From: Sclerotinia nivalis
Taxonomy: Eukaryota > Ascomycota > Leotiomycetes > Helotiales > Sclerotiniaceae
Reading direction: 5' to 3'
Length of the DNA stretch: 64,000 nt
NCBI GenBank assembly: GCA_029531795.1
Contig: JAPEIS010000001.1
Coordinates: 4,960,001-5,024,000, forward strand
Of this stretch, positions 1 to 12,536 are shown one piece after another. A model generated the notes under the pieces. That model saw nothing but the letters and a program-made list of their open reading frames with translations, did no database searches and was not told the origin of the DNA. The position numbers and the translations under genes were made by a program. Each line of letters opens with the position of its first letter. Position 1 is the first letter of the stretch.

Positions 1-2443
1 AAGCTCCTAGTGGTTCGTTGCTTAGCAAAATTACCGGTCGCTCCTAGAAAGACATTGGAAATGGAGGTGATAGGCTAGCTTTGCGTAGAGTTTTTAAAAA
101 GTTGTAATTGCATTTAAGTTAGTAGGCATAAGTGCAATCTTTCTGGAAGGAAGGCGTTTGTACAAGCAAAGCTATACATGGAGGGCATGCCAATTTAGAG
201 GCTCTGTGTATTATATGCACTGCGTTTTCTTGCACATCAAGAACATTAGAAAGTGCTCAAATTGAATGAAGTCAATTGATGATTTTCCAGATAAAAACTG
301 CCAAAGAATTCTCACATTTTACAATCACATTTGCCATGCATTGATTACCATTCCCGAAGCGCCCTATGTTATTTCCGCAAAGTAAATGGCAAAGATTCCA
401 CGGTTCCCCAGCATAAGGAGGGGCATGGGAAATGGTTGGATGGTTAAAATTGGGTTGCATCCGCCGATAGATGAGTGTTACGTCTGCATGGACCCGCGGG
501 ATACATGTGTAGCTCTGAACAAATTTTCTTCGTGTTTTTCACCTGATCATGATGCATGGCGGAAGTGTGTTTAAGAAAAGATTGTTGTCTAGATGTGAAA
601 AAAAAGTGTAGGAATGAATATATATGGTCATGTCAGCAGTTCTTGTACAATATCATTGTTTTATGTGAGAAAGAAGCATTGAAGTATTTTTAAGGATTAC
701 TCGGTAAAGAAAGGAGGATCTGTGAAAGAAAAGAAGGATTCATTGGGTCCCCATTCGCCATCTGCCCTGTGTCCTTTTGTGGTCAATTGCTCTTGAGTGG
801 TTGAAGTAGGGGCTTCGGAGGTTAAGAAGACCAACGGTGTGTATGTTTTCTTCTGGTATGAGACACAATCTGTATCTCCATTGCTTTCACAACAGGAAAA
901 TAAGTTTATCTTAAAAGACTAGAGATTGACTGACAATGCTTGAATATAGAAAAGAGAAGAGGTCTGTTGTGGTGAGTGGATATGCACGAGAGTTGCATCA
1001 TATGTATGAGGTATGCTATGTTCTTTCATAGAAAATCTTAGTTATGTCTGGCTTCACCAGGAGCATAGATGATATCAGGTCCTACTATTTGTAGAGAATT
1101 TCATAGAGCAATGGATATGAATACTAGTTTGTTCATTCCTAAAGCTTAAAGCTTTGTCTTGAAATATAAAATGGTCCAGTTCATCTCTGAAGTTCATTGG
1201 ACTATGTGGTTACCCCTTTCGGAAAGACAACTCCAAAGTGAGGTCGTGCTTTCCAACTTCAGCAAGTAGGAAATGTTCAAAACTTGGGGGAATCTAAATT
1301 TGATAAGTTTATCTGTCTTGAGTACTCGATCTACAATAGCTTCTTGTTTCATAGAGTTCTCACCTTCTTCATTTCAGATATTACTATCCTTTCATGAACT
1401 TTGGAGGGAAATCTTCTACAAAATTTATACCCAAAGACACTACCATGAGATCAAAGATTCATATTGACTTTTCTTCATTGTTGTTAGATAGAAGATTATT
1501 CTATATTTACTTTTAAAATATCATCACTTTGGTCATCAAGGTATATGGTATGTGTAGGTCATTGACCGGGTATATCTAAGAAACTTTTCTTCATCGCCCC
1601 GGAGATTCGAATGTGCTTTCTTCATTTACTTCCCACTTCCCCTTGTTTTACATCCACAACATCAAACCTGTTTACCTTCCTCCAATCTCTTTGGTTTCCG
1701 AATATTACATCAAGCACAATCTGATTATTGGTAGCAGTGGATTGTAACTCTAAACCTGGAGATACTTCCAAGTCAAATCCTTCTTGTTTTTATCCAACTT
1801 TCAACGTCCATTCAACCTTTACCAACCTTCATACTTTACTTTCCCTTAACTCACACCTTATTTGTCGGCCCGATACCTAGAATTCTTGCCGTGTTTGGTA
1901 ATAACACGGTCTAGCTTCCTTTCCCTCACACCCGCGTTCATTTTCTCGAAATATTCAACTTCGACAAGAGGATTCGTTCTCCCACAACACTTTCGTATAT
2001 TACAACCAGCTCTCTTCAATCAGGACCTCCCTCGAGATATCTTCTTGTTTATTTTCAAAGGCTTACAGCTTTCTGTACAGAGAGTACTTCAAGCATATCT
2101 CGAAGAGTGTAAGTCTTCTCCTGGCCCCTCGCTTCCTTCAATATGCGCATTTTGGTTTCTGATCACACCAACAGTTCCAATCTGTGTAAAGCACAGTAGT
2201 AACTTGAACATAACGCACGTTAGTGTGCCCTTCCATCATCTGAATTACCGCAAGTATACACTGATCTGTCATACTAAAGCATTCCTTTAGATCATAGTTC
2301 CTATCCAACTCAAAATTTCAAATACGCTTGGTATGTGAGCTTATCCTCGGTTTCAACCTCATCAGCCATTGAATCTTTGCGTAAAATAGAGCTCATATTG
2401 TCGTAGTCCGTTAGACCGATACCACAAGCTTCAAGTATTCATC
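1..2443. other. Intergenic, no supported gene
   Basis: AT-rich sequence with only short open frames. The longest (about 1850-2290, plus) has no ATG, follows an in-frame TAA at 1847, and contains a good donor (GTAAGT at 2109) with an acceptor near 2172, so it may be a spliced leader or an exon remnant of the gene starting at 2444. I see no tRNA, rRNA or clear transposon features. Confidence 0.6.
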
Positions 2444-3318
2444 ATGGCGCAAGTAATGATGCCGGTATGTGACCTTCTATTCTTCATAGGGTTGCACGAA
2501 ATTTGCTAACATTTTATACAGTTAACTCCCTTTGACCGTCAGTACCTCATTATCCTTAATTACCTATTACTACAGCAATATTTCAAATCAATTCCAATTT
2601 TGGAACCACAAGCGATAAAGTCTAACATTACCACAGAAAATGAGAACGGTACTCCTCCTCGTCCTCTGAGCAGAAGAAAGCAGCGTGAAGCAGCAGCTGC
2701 TGCCGCCGCCGTCTTGTCAGAAGACCGCAGACGCGCTCTCGAGGCTACCTATAATGGAGCCAGCGCTGGTGAGGCTCGTCAAAGACTTCTTCAGAATCCT
2801 GCAATTTCCCTTGGACCAGGTTTTAACTTGCCACCGACGGAAGTAAGTCGGCAACTCACTTGTTGTAATGGTGATCCAGGCTAATAATTGTATTTGCTTA
2901 GGATAAGACATATAATCTACTTACCCATTACCGTGTTCCTGGACCGGAACTTGTTAATAAAAGCGTCCCGAGCTGTGGCCTTCCATCTGGATGGTCTGAC
3001 AAACATGATCGTTGCATCGCCTACATGTCCACACATGCTCCATTAGTCCAAGGAAAGGTCCCCAGACAAGAGGCACTTCAACCAAGACACACCACCCGTG
3101 AGATTACTTCCTTCATATTAAAGCGCTTCCCAGAGCTCTGTCGCCATGTGAGTTTACAATATACTATCATTACCGTGTGATGTTCAACTGACTTTGTGTA
3201 GCGCATTAAGGAGACTACAATTGAGTTACGTCTAGAACTACTTGACCGTTCCGAAAACTCCTACTTCAGCGTTGCCTATGGTGGTTATAGTGACCATGAA
3301 TGGGCTCGTGGTATCTAG
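2444..3318 (+). CDS. Hypothetical protein, orphan, 234 aa, four exons
   Basis: Exons 2444-2464, 2522-2842, 2902-3147 and 3202-3318; all junctions are phase 0, with donors GTATGT, GTAAGT and GTGAGT, and CTAAC/CTAAT branch-like sequences in the first two introns. The product starts MAQVMMPLTPFDRQY, has a basic then Ala-rich segment (SRRKQREAAAAAAA, about residues 60-75), and a C-terminal half with GWSDKHDRCIAYM and FILKRFPEL. The spacing of Trp and aliphatic residues there recalls small helix-turn-helix or SANT-like fungal proteins, but I do not recognise the family. The frame ends at TAG 3316, yet the following codons stay open and splice in frame through a further GTATGA..CAG intron (3376-3427) until TGA near 3506. 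The gene could therefore be truncated by a nonsense change, or the extension could be 3' UTR. Function is unknown. Confidence 0.5.
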
Positions 3319-4796
3319 AAGTATGGATTCACAAGTTTCAAACCTGCTACTATATGTGCTGCAATTTTTCTAGAGGTATGAAGCGAATGTTCTATGCTAC
3401 TTGTCCATCATGGCTAACTTATTTCAGGGAACCCTCACAAAACGTTTAGTAGGGAAAGGCCTCGGTTTTTATGCAACACTCTTTGTGCAGTTTTGGCTTT
3501 GCGATTGACGATGAATACTATTTTCCGACGATAATGACTCAAGATACTACTACATGGCTGCTCTTATGGTTTCACGATTTCCTGCATATCCAGGTCCATT
3601 ATGCATCATCTCTCAGGATGTATACTTCATCTACATACTTATGCGGCGGAGTTTTGAATTTTCGGCAAGTTTGGAGGTGGTTGATGGATTATCTCTAGAG
3701 ATTCTAGATGGCTTCGATGCATGTGTGCGCGGCCTCTGTACTAGATTTATCTAAAGCTCATTGAATTTTTAGTGTTGATCGTATAATGATTGTGATTTGT
3801 AACTTATTACTGAGCTACTGATGAACTTTGGACTTTCTCTGTAGTACTCATTAATCCTCTGCTTCGTCATCTCGTCGCGAGCGTGTGCGGATAGGCAGTA
3901 CCTCGAATACCTACATACAGTATAAACACATAGGATAATGCACACGAACAAATTCTTCTCAAATATTTTCTCCCCCTTTTTCTTTCTTCCTTATCCCACC
4001 ACATCCCTCCCCAATTGCAATCCGATCTCAACACAACATCATCTTTCTACCAATAACTCCCACTTACTCTAACAATCAAAAAATACCACTATCCCATACT
4101 CATAATCCTCAACATCTATCTTTCAACCTTTCAATCATCCAATTACCCACCCAATCCCACCCATTCAATCCCATCTCATCCCTCGAAAAATCAAACCAGA
4201 TCAAACCAGATCAAACCAAATCAAATCAAAATCAAATATCTCCCATCTAATCACTAAATCATACCTATATATATATGTACTCCTTCCATGTACCAGATTA
4301 TATTGCATCACATCACATCACATCAGATCACAACACAACACAACACAACAAATGAAACACCGAAGCAAATATCAAGGTTCAAAATCGAAAAAGGGAGTAA
4401 AGTAAGTAATAATAAGTATTGTCTTATGCGTTGGGTGCATGCCGTGTATACCAGGCTTCGCGATGAGAAAGAAGATGAAGAAATCCATCCGCTCCTGAAA
4501 CAATGGCTGGCATAGAGTACAGTGAGAGTAGTAGAGATACCGATGAAGAGGAAAAAATTACAGTTCGTTCTTCATTCCAGAAGGTGGAGCGTGCAGGCTG
4601 TGTTGGAGCAGTGTAATCTACAAGTTTAAATCTCGTGGCGTTTCTCTTCATATCCATCACCTATCCTATCACCTACCCCTTTGTGCCCATCCACCAAACC
4701 ATCATGAGCAGGTCATGAAATTGCATTGCGTGTCATCATCACATCCATCTAGACCCATTTTATTTCGTGCTCTCATTGCTCTCTTTCCCAAACGCT
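3319..4796. other. Intergenic between orphan gene and DNM1 3' end
   Basis: Holds the possible in-frame extension of the upstream gene (3319-3508). About 3950-4400 is strongly A/C-rich, with short iterated motifs (ATCAAACCAG at about 4192-4220; CATCA and CAACA runs at about 4305-4350). No convincing gene is seen. Confidence 0.6.
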
Positions 4797-7414
4797 TTAA
4801 AGTCCCACTTCTCCTACAATCTTCGCAGCTTCCTTGTACGTTCTCAACAACTTCTCGCACTTTTCTCTCTCCTTCTTTACGGCATCATCTTCGTAAAGTA
4901 ATTCGCTGAATAAATCTTCGCGGTACAATTCACTAACCAGACGATTTTGCACTACGTCTTTGGAGTGATTGACTAGTAAATGCATAACGGCTTTGGGGAC
5001 TTGGTCTGCTATTGATTCGCGGACGATGTTGAAGTATGAGGATATAAGAGCGCGGATGAGTTCAGTTTCCATGGCTTCACGTTCTGTAAGTGCTGGTTCG
5101 GAGTTATTACCCTAGGGTTGGTGTTAGTTTGGATTTATAGTATGTATGGGGATTGGAGAATGGGGTGGGATAGAAACTTACGAATGGGGAATCATAGTTG
5201 TAATCTCTTTGTGCACGACCAAGCTCGTAATCATCTTCACGAGCTTGTTGGGCAGGTGTTCTTTGCACAGGACGTTCCTCCTGCCGCCTAATACTTTGTG
5301 TGATACTTGGTTCTGCGCTTTGGCTCACGTGTCTACCAAGGTTGGGATTGCCCATCATTTGCGCAGACGAAGCTGCTTGTGGAACGCCTGCTCCACCTGG
5401 TAAGCCACCATCTTTTCCAAAGAAGTAATTCAAAAACGAATCACGGGCACCACCAGCCGCTTGACCGTTAAACCTGGGCGGTGATCCTCCGCGTAGGCCG
5501 TTCATTGATGATACCATGGCGCTTGTACCGTTTTCACGGATTGCAGGCGACATGCTTCGAGAAGTTTTCTGAAGGTGTTTTCGCTGGGGCAAGTTTTCAA
5601 GCTTCTCTGGAACAGCATCTTCTCCTTCTTCCGGGGTGTCGCCTCCATTCACAGCTTCGAGCTCCTTTCGGCGCCTGTGCTCCTTTCTGTCCTTTTCTTC
5701 TTGTATCAGCCTCCTTCTCTCCTTTTCCTGTTTGTTAGAAACAACATTACTCATGGCTGCAGCTGCGCCCAGGAAATTTGGATGATTTGTGTTGATGTAT
5801 GCCCTTTGGATGGAAATAAGAGACTCCACATATTGGGATGCCGGACCAAGACGTTCTCGTAGCAAGTCAGAAACCACCTCGATGAGCTTAGTCTGGAGTC
5901 TGGGGAATCTGGTGAGTTCGGTTGAGCCACAAGTATGGCATATCTTAATGAGCTCTTCGTAGACAAGTTCCACGCATCTTTGACTAGGAACTTCGAGTAA
6001 CTTGATTTGTGGCTTGACCAAAAGATCGAATGCGAGCTCGGGTACAAATAAGCTAGGTCGTGGGCCGGTCGAATTTCGTATGGCTGTTCGAATGTCTAGC
6101 GCGGAAAGATTTGTCGTTGGATCTATAGTCTCTAATGAATTTCCAAATACAGAATTGAAGATGTAGTATATTCTGGCTCCTCCACATAACTCCTTTGTCG
6201 AGATCTCCGTCGAGGTACCATCAATGGATGCGATGAAAGAAGATGCGAATCTAGTCATCAATTGCAGAATCAATGCACCTTTATGCTCCTTGCCGCTGAA
6301 GTGCATGTCTCCATAACTAGCAAGCTCTTGTTGTGTTTGTCCCATGAGAGTATTCAACCGAGCCTTGATGTCGGGTAATCTTTCTCGAATATGTGCCATC
6401 AAAGTAGTGTTGAGACTTTTCGCCAGGAAATGGGTTCCGCATCGGTTTGCCATATTTCGGTATGCAGGGTGGTGTTTGAAAAAGTCCGCTTCTGACTTCA
6501 ATGCCTCGGAAAGAGTTTTGTTGCCTTGGATATCTTGTTGTGACCGGTTGACAACACCAATGAATCCCAACTTAAGAGGGTACACCCTTCCTGACAAAAT
6601 ATCCATAGCATTCGTGCCATGGTCCATAAGGTCTATCTTTGTAAGGACTCCAATAGTTCTTCGGCCAAGAGGATCGACATGCCTGGCAAGCTTTAGAGCC
6701 TCCGAGTTCACGATATCGACGTTTGCTGGGGATACAGCCAAAATGATACTGTTTGGCTTCGCAATGTATTCCGATATCAGATTTCGGGTCTGCTTTTCGA
6801 TATCTGTGGGTTGATCTCCGATAGGAACCTGCAAAAAAGTCAAAATCTCATCTTTCCCCAACACATAGAATGACAGCAACTTACCTTGGTTAGACCTGGC
6901 AGATCCACCAAGGTCAAACTCAGAACGTGCGGCGAGTAAATCTTAAGGTTGATGGGCGATCTGTTGATCCCCTTATTATTTCCTGCTATTCTCGCCGTTT
7001 CGTTCTCGATTTCCCTTTTCACATCTTGAAATTCTGTAAATCTTCGATTGGGGATATGATGGAACTCGGCCCATTCTGGTTGTGTAGCTACACTCGCTGC
7101 TGTATGCGCTTCCGGTGCATCTTCTTCCTCTGATGGTACATTGATAAGTTGCAGAATGAGGGGTCTGCGGGTAACGATTCCACTGCCACGGGGAAGAAAA
7201 TCTCGACCGACGATATTCTCGAGTACAGAGGATTTCCCAGACGATTGGGAGCCAACGACTACCTAAAAATGATATCAGTGCCAAGTTTCGCAGCTCGTGG
7301 AGAAGAGTACTATACAATCTGTGGCAGATCCAAGCTATCATTGCCAATAGTATTAAAGACAAGATCTTGCAGCTTGTTAACTATCCCAAGCAAATCCTCA
7401 CCAAGAGCGGCCAT
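4797..7414 (-). CDS. DNM1: Dynamin-related GTPase Dnm1, mitochondrial and peroxisomal fission
   Basis: Exons on the minus strand: 7414-7316, 7262-6885, 6828-5182 and 5111-4797, giving 812 aa, the length expected of Dnm1 rather than the shorter Vps1 (about 700 aa). The start is [17 protein letters not shown]; the P-loop GSQSSGKSS is at residues 37-45, DLPG and the G4 motif TKID follow, and the middle domain contains [12 protein letters not shown] long charged, Gly/Pro-rich insert (about residues 480-690) contains FLNYFFGKD, a landmark I know from yeast Dnm1. The C-terminal GTPase effector domain begins [17 protein letters not shown] and includes [16 protein letters not shown]. Dnm1 assembles as rings on mitochondria and peroxisomes, recruited in yeast by Fis1/Mdv1, and constricts them by GTP hydrolysis. 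The sequence alone strongly favours Dnm1 over Vps1 because of the insert motif and the start. Confidence 0.95.
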
Positions 7415-8523
7415 TGTGTTGTTGTTGAGGGGCAACCAAGATGTGCACTAGAGGGGAAAGATATTGAAGCTAGGTTTTTGAGAAATGGCGCGTCGATGTT
7501 GACGATCACAAGATAGAGAGATGGATATCTGAGTTTGGCGGGCTGATGATAATATCTAAAACAAGAAGATTTAAAGAGAAGTATCGAAACAGACCCAATA
7601 GCAAGGAAATTTGTAGCTATCTTGGTGGGTGGAAAATAGATTTTATTTTACTCATTCCCGGGTTTATTCCATTCTATAATTTACCAAGGTAATGAAATGC
7701 ATTTATCGATGTGAAAATAACAACTACGGCTACTGTTTAGCCACATGTTGTGTGGCGTTATTGATTCTTACGCCTCAAGGCACGTTGCCGTTAATTCATT
7801 CTTTTCATTCTTCCTTTGACTCAATTCATTTGAAGCAAAGCAAAGCAGAGCAGAGCAATTTTCTTCAAGTTTCCTCTCTAATCTACGAATAAGATTTCCA
7901 AAACCCCTCTATTTCGTCTGATCTTTCAAAATTAATTATTCACAGTTACTCAAGCACAAAAGGAAAAGGTAGCCAGCCATACCAGATAATGAATGAAAAG
8001 GTGGATTACCGCATACTTGTATTAAATATCACGACTTTTCATTAGAGCAACTAATGCAAGTTTTTGGTTCAAAATTTCTCTTCTACTACCTAAAGTATAG
8101 GACGTACTCGGGTACCTTTCCATTTCAAGAGATTGATTTTTTTCCTCATGCTTTGCTGTCTTTTTATGAAAGGTCTAGTCGATCCAATACCATATCACCA
8201 GTATATTGATCAATCCCCATCTCTTGCTGGCATTGCGTTCCATCAGTTCCCCACCCTATGAATGTATACGATAAGGCCTCACATAACTCCACCTTAGTTT
8301 CATGGTGGTTACTAAATTAGTTATGCATGAGAATATTTCTACAAGAATAATGAAAAGTGTTACAAAGACGCGGAGCTGCATCAAGGATGGATGCAGTTGG
8401 TAAAGTGAGTTCGTGGGTCCATCTCCCATATCGAGCAGATAACATCGATCTTTTCTACATCATGGACCTAAATTCATCCAATAAACACTGTTTAAATTCA
8501 GACATTTGCTGACTGGTTGGTAA
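7415..8523. other. DNM1 upstream region, no gene seen
   Basis: AT-rich DNA 5' of DNM1 with only scattered short frames. No coding or RNA gene is supported. Confidence 0.6.
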
Positions 8524-8614
8524 GAGTGTGAGTGTGAGTGTGAGTGTGAGTGTGAGTGTGAGTGTGAGTGTGAGTGTGAGTGTGAGTGTGAGTGTGAGTG
8601 CGAGTGTGAGTGTG
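8524..8614 (+). repeat. Hexanucleotide microsatellite (GAGTGT)n
   Basis: About fifteen copies of GAGTGT/TGTGAG in a row with a single interruption (GAGTGCGAG near the 3' end). It lies in non-coding DNA between DNM1 and the 3' side of CTF4 and is probably length-polymorphic between isolates. Confidence 0.95.
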
Positions 8615-8710
8615 ATCAGCTAAATAGAGTCACTGGTCACCAAACATTCATCTAGTCTACAACTATGTTCTTCTTCCTTCCTCTTAAGTTCAATTCACAA
8701 AACATATCTA

Positions 8711-9640
8711 CTAATCTATGACCCGTTAGCTGGGTGCGAGTTATACAAGCGCAAGGGGCTCTGTACTACTCGTGAAGTCATCGCATTCCCATGCAACTCG
8801 TGCATACAACGAGGAGAGACTTCCAAGTGCACTCATGAAGACTAGGTGAAATGGTTACATTCCCATCAAAGATTATTCCCATCAAAGATTTCGAGTACGG
8901 CATGGTAGATATCACAGCCGGACGACCTTCATGACATTGGAATCAAAGCCGTAGAAAAACGGGAAGAAACGTCGGTGTTTATGAAGCTGATTTATCATGG
9001 TGCTATTTTGATTTCAGTGTACTTATCTAGAGCCAACCAACCTCTCCGCAAACGCGATGAACGGTTCAGCGCTAGCGTCCATTGGTTAGGACTTCGAAAT
9101 ATTTGCGGGTGTTTTACTACGAAGGTGTGGGTTTTGACGAGAATGGATATTCAGACTGCGTTGCCTTAAGGACTTTGGACATGGGAAATCAATTGTTGGA
9201 AGACTTATGTTGGTGATGACATGTCAATGGGGTAGAGAGTGATCGTTCTGTTAGAATGTGTGCTATATATACATTGTAGATTGTCGAAGGGAAGGCGGGG
9301 AAAGAAATACCTCCAAGTCCGAATGACCGCCCAATCCAGGCTTGAGGTTTCCCCTGGAATGATGCTATTAGTTGAATATTCGCTTACTCGTGACTTGGAG
9401 CTTGGAGCTCAGGAGTTCGTTGCTCGGCTGAGGTCAGTATAGTCAATTTCCACATAGAATGTCTCAAGCACCATGTCTCTCTCATCGTTCTAGATTCTGA
9501 CGTATCCCTTTGCAATCAGCTGTTGATACTGTCTAATTTGTTTTAATTTAGACATCGGAGTGTGATTCAGGTATTGGTTGCGGACGGGCTTGCCCCCAAT
9601 TGCTGTATCCCCCTACCTTCGGCATATCATTAGACATCTT
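8711..9640 (+). pseudogene. Possible decayed Zn2Cys6 (zinc-cluster) gene
   Basis: At 8735-8846 one frame reads CELYKRKGLC, nine residues, then PCNSCIQRGETSKCTHED and a TAG. The second half matches the C-x2-C-x8-C part of a fungal zinc cluster. The first half has Tyr where the second Cys should be and one residue too few. Further protein-like text follows in other frames: FDENGYSDCVALRTLDMG near 9130-9190 and PGMMLLVEYSLTRDLELG, then QEFVARLR, near 9350-9432. The latter could splice (AG|GTCAGT to TTTAG near 9551) to an RHRSVIQVLVADGLAP segment. No ATG-led frame unites these pieces, so a broken gene is more likely than an intact one. This is inference from short motifs; a real gene with unusual introns is the alternative. 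Confidence 0.35.
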
Positions 9641-9778
9641 AGTTTACCTAGCCGACTATCGTTCCATCAGCATACCAAGAATGCATATATTCATCAAGAT
9701 TCCTAAGTAGCCAACCCGTTTCATATCTTACAATTTATACAACGTCATTTCGTGATACATTCATAATACATTACTTAT

Positions 9779-12410
9779 TTAGTCCTCATCCATCTGCAAC
9801 AATCTCTCCTCACCCAATTCCCTTATTTTTTCTCCTAAAATTACCCTATCGTACTTATCGGCTATTTGACCCGCTGCCTCGATAAATTTTCCTGTCCCAT
9901 CCTTCATTAATTGCACCATCTCCAATGCCCTCATACCTCTTTCCTCTCCTTCAATACATTCTGCCATCATCATCCTCAGTAGGGTCTTATCGATTTCGAC
10001 ATCCATCGTTAACAACTCCTGTCGTTCAGTCTCTGTACTTGCAGTAGACTTGACAAGATCCGACTTGAGTATTGAAAGAATACTCTTCAGGGCAAACTCT
10101 CCTTCTAATTTCTTCATTTCATCTCCAACTGTCTCATCATCATCATCGCCGCTATCAGGCTTTGACTGTGAGGAAATAGGTATTTGAAAATCAAATTCGG
10201 TGAGCAGAGGACGAGGGAAATAGGGGTATTTGTCACCACCTTTCAAGATGATGCAGTGGAATTTATTGTCTGACACCGCCACGGGGAAATATGTTTCAGT
10301 TTTACGCCCACTCGCGAGACGAGAGAGAAGTTTAGTATCGAGAAGAGGAACCCAGCTCGCCTGGGATGGCTCACGCCAGTGAACAAGGGTGAGGAGTGTT
10401 CCAGTAGAGTCATAAATACATGGGTCCTAAGCGTTGGAGTCAGTTAAGTGAACATGAAGAGTCTTAAATGAGGATGTGTGCTTACCCCGTTATCTGAAAA
10501 GAAGACGCTTTTGACTGATTCGCCATCTGGTAAAGCTACTACATCCTCGTTTTGACAGATTTCATCCCTTTTAATGTTTTGTATCGTATACAGCAATTTT
10601 GTATTTCCACCCGCACCCACGGGACCATTTCCTAGAGTAAGGACGTAATCCCTCCAACTCGCGCAAGTAACAATGGGACTACTTTTCTGTCTATATACCC
10701 TGAACGGTATTCCGAAAAGTGTGTATATACGAACATAATTTGCGGTAGTAGTGACTGTGACGAAAGACTCACTGAGTGCAATGGCACTCACCTCCTCGCC
10801 TTTAGGTAACTCAGTGTGCCATTCTACACGATTTGTACCGCTTGTCCAGGATTCGTGAGGACGGTATAAGATCGTTGCTGGATGACCGTTGCCGGAAGGA
10901 CAGGAATAAAGAGAGCCGTTTTCGTTGAGACAGGCTTTATCATACAGTAAATGATCTGTGAAGCGAAAGTCGCGATAGGTTTCGCGATCATAGAATTCTG
11001 CCGTGACTTGGTGATAATCACCCTGGTCAATCGTCCACACGAATCCAATTAGATTAAGACAAAGGTACTTCCGGTCTCCTCGCCAGGGTGTGCTACCTGG
11101 TTGAAAGGATTCGTGATATTGTGGCTCCCATGATTGCGCTTGTCTCTTACTCCTGGAGACCCCGTAAGGATCCACATCGTCCGCGGGTCTCTTACCATTG
11201 CTATTCAATCCGAGTGCGTAGCCGGCGCCATCGTCATCAATGACAAAGTCATCTTCATCTCCCATTATATCAGATCCAAGGATATCATCCAAACTGTCAG
11301 GGGAGCCACGCCGAACGCCTCGAACGGGCATATCTTTTGTACCATTTGTGGTTGGTCGTCGTGCATTATTTGAGATTTCTGACAACGGGTCATGCACGAA
11401 AGGAGCTGGTTGCCGTCCCAATTTGACCAGGTGAGCATGCTCATAGGGTACAAAATTTTGAAAAATATAGACTTCTCCATCCGAATTCGTGAATGAAAGC
11501 AAATTATCAGTGGGGTGCCAGGCCAAATCCATGACATTTGCATGGTCGTAAGTAGCAATGATTTTTTGTGTTTTGGTCTCCCAAAGCAAGATCTTTCTAT
11601 CCTTTCCAGCCGACGCAAGCATCGCTCCATTTGGCGACCACGCCAATGCTGTGATATCCCCGGTATGACCATTTGCGAAGACACGCTGTTTCTCCCAATC
11701 ACTCCGGGACATGACTTGGATATCTCTTGTGGCGGTTGGTGCAGCGAATGCTCTACCATCCGGGTGCCACGCGACTTTCGAGCTAATCTCATCATCCGTC
11801 TCTACAGCTCTAATCATTCCATCAATTGTCCTCACGAGTTCTGGGTCCTCGTCCAACAACGAGTAAACATATATCATACCATCCGTACATGATAGAGTTA
11901 TGAATTTGTTGCTTGGGTCGAAGGATAAATGCTTCACAGGTTTCTGCTGATCTCTGAGGTACATCATATGGTTGACATCGTTTGTGTTCACGATTTTGAC
12001 GGTGAGTTCATCACTGGCAACGGCACACCATTTACCATTTGGTGATATCGCAATGTCTCGAACTGGTAATGAACAGCGCATAAGAAATTTTTCGAATGAC
12101 ATCGTATCGAAGGAATATTTGCTAACAGTTCCATCTTCGGAGCCAGCAACGAAAAAGTCATTCTTGAAACAAACTTAGCAAATTGTCATCCAGATAGCCG
12201 GATACCTACTGTAGAATCTACTCCCATATTTTGCTCTTGGCAATCATCAATATTCGTAGGTTCTCCATCGGATCCAGTCTTGTATACTCGAGTTGTGTTA
12301 TTTGAACCGACTGTGACCAATTTTGAGCCATCTGGGGTATAAGATAGATAAGTCGGCCCAGAAGTATGGGCAGGTCTGGGTCGCAGATTAATCTGAGTTG
12401 TGGAAGCCAT
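9779..12410 (-). CDS. CTF4: Ctf4/Mcl1/SepB replisome adaptor, WD40 protein
   Basis: Exons on the minus strand: 12410-12210, 12162-10486 and 10426-9779; 841 aa. The N-terminal half is a WD40 propeller (for example GHTGDITALAWSPNG and SAGKDRKILLWE), followed by an acidic linker (about residues 300-370: DDILGSDIMGDEDDF). The SepB-type middle domain contains GFVWTIDQGDYHQVTAEF, and the C-terminal helical part ends ERLLQMDED. This order is that of fungal Mcl1/SepB/Ctf4; no C-terminal HMG box, as in animal WDHD1/AND-1, is present. Family members form trimers that tether the CMG helicase to DNA polymerase alpha-primase and serve sister-chromatid cohesion. The gene is divergent from a WD40 gene across 247 bp containing several CGCG motifs, which fits G1/S control. 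Confidence 0.93.
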
Positions 12411-12484
12411 TGCAGTTGAGTTGCCACGGCAGGATGGTTTACAAAATATCTTGTCATGGAAGTTGTAAATAGTTGAGATAGGTT

Positions 12485-12536
12485 ACGCGACTTGGATAAG
12501 GAAATCGCGTATCTTCGCGAATTCCACTTTACGCGC
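12485..12536. promoter_or_regulatory. CGCG cluster (MCB/E2F-like) between CTF4 and a WD40 gene
   Basis: Within 52 bp there are four CGCG cores: ACGCGA at 12485-12490, ATCGCGT at 12504-12510 (ACGCGA on the other strand), the palindrome TTCGCGAA at 12514-12521, and ACGCGC at 12531-12536. MBF in yeasts binds ACGCGT-type boxes and E2F-like sites resemble TTCGCGAA; replication genes are standard targets. Position about 75-125 bp upstream of the CTF4 ATG supports a cell-cycle element. Binding is inferred, not shown. Confidence 0.55.

Noticed and set aside
1862..2290. 142-codon open frame, possible F-box-like LPRDIF text
   Set aside because: No ATG, starts just after a stop, and contains a good intron donor; more likely leader or noncoding.
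11265..11795. 176-codon minus-strand frame and the 125-codon plus-strand frame at 11515
   Set aside because: Both are other-frame shadows of the CTF4 exon.
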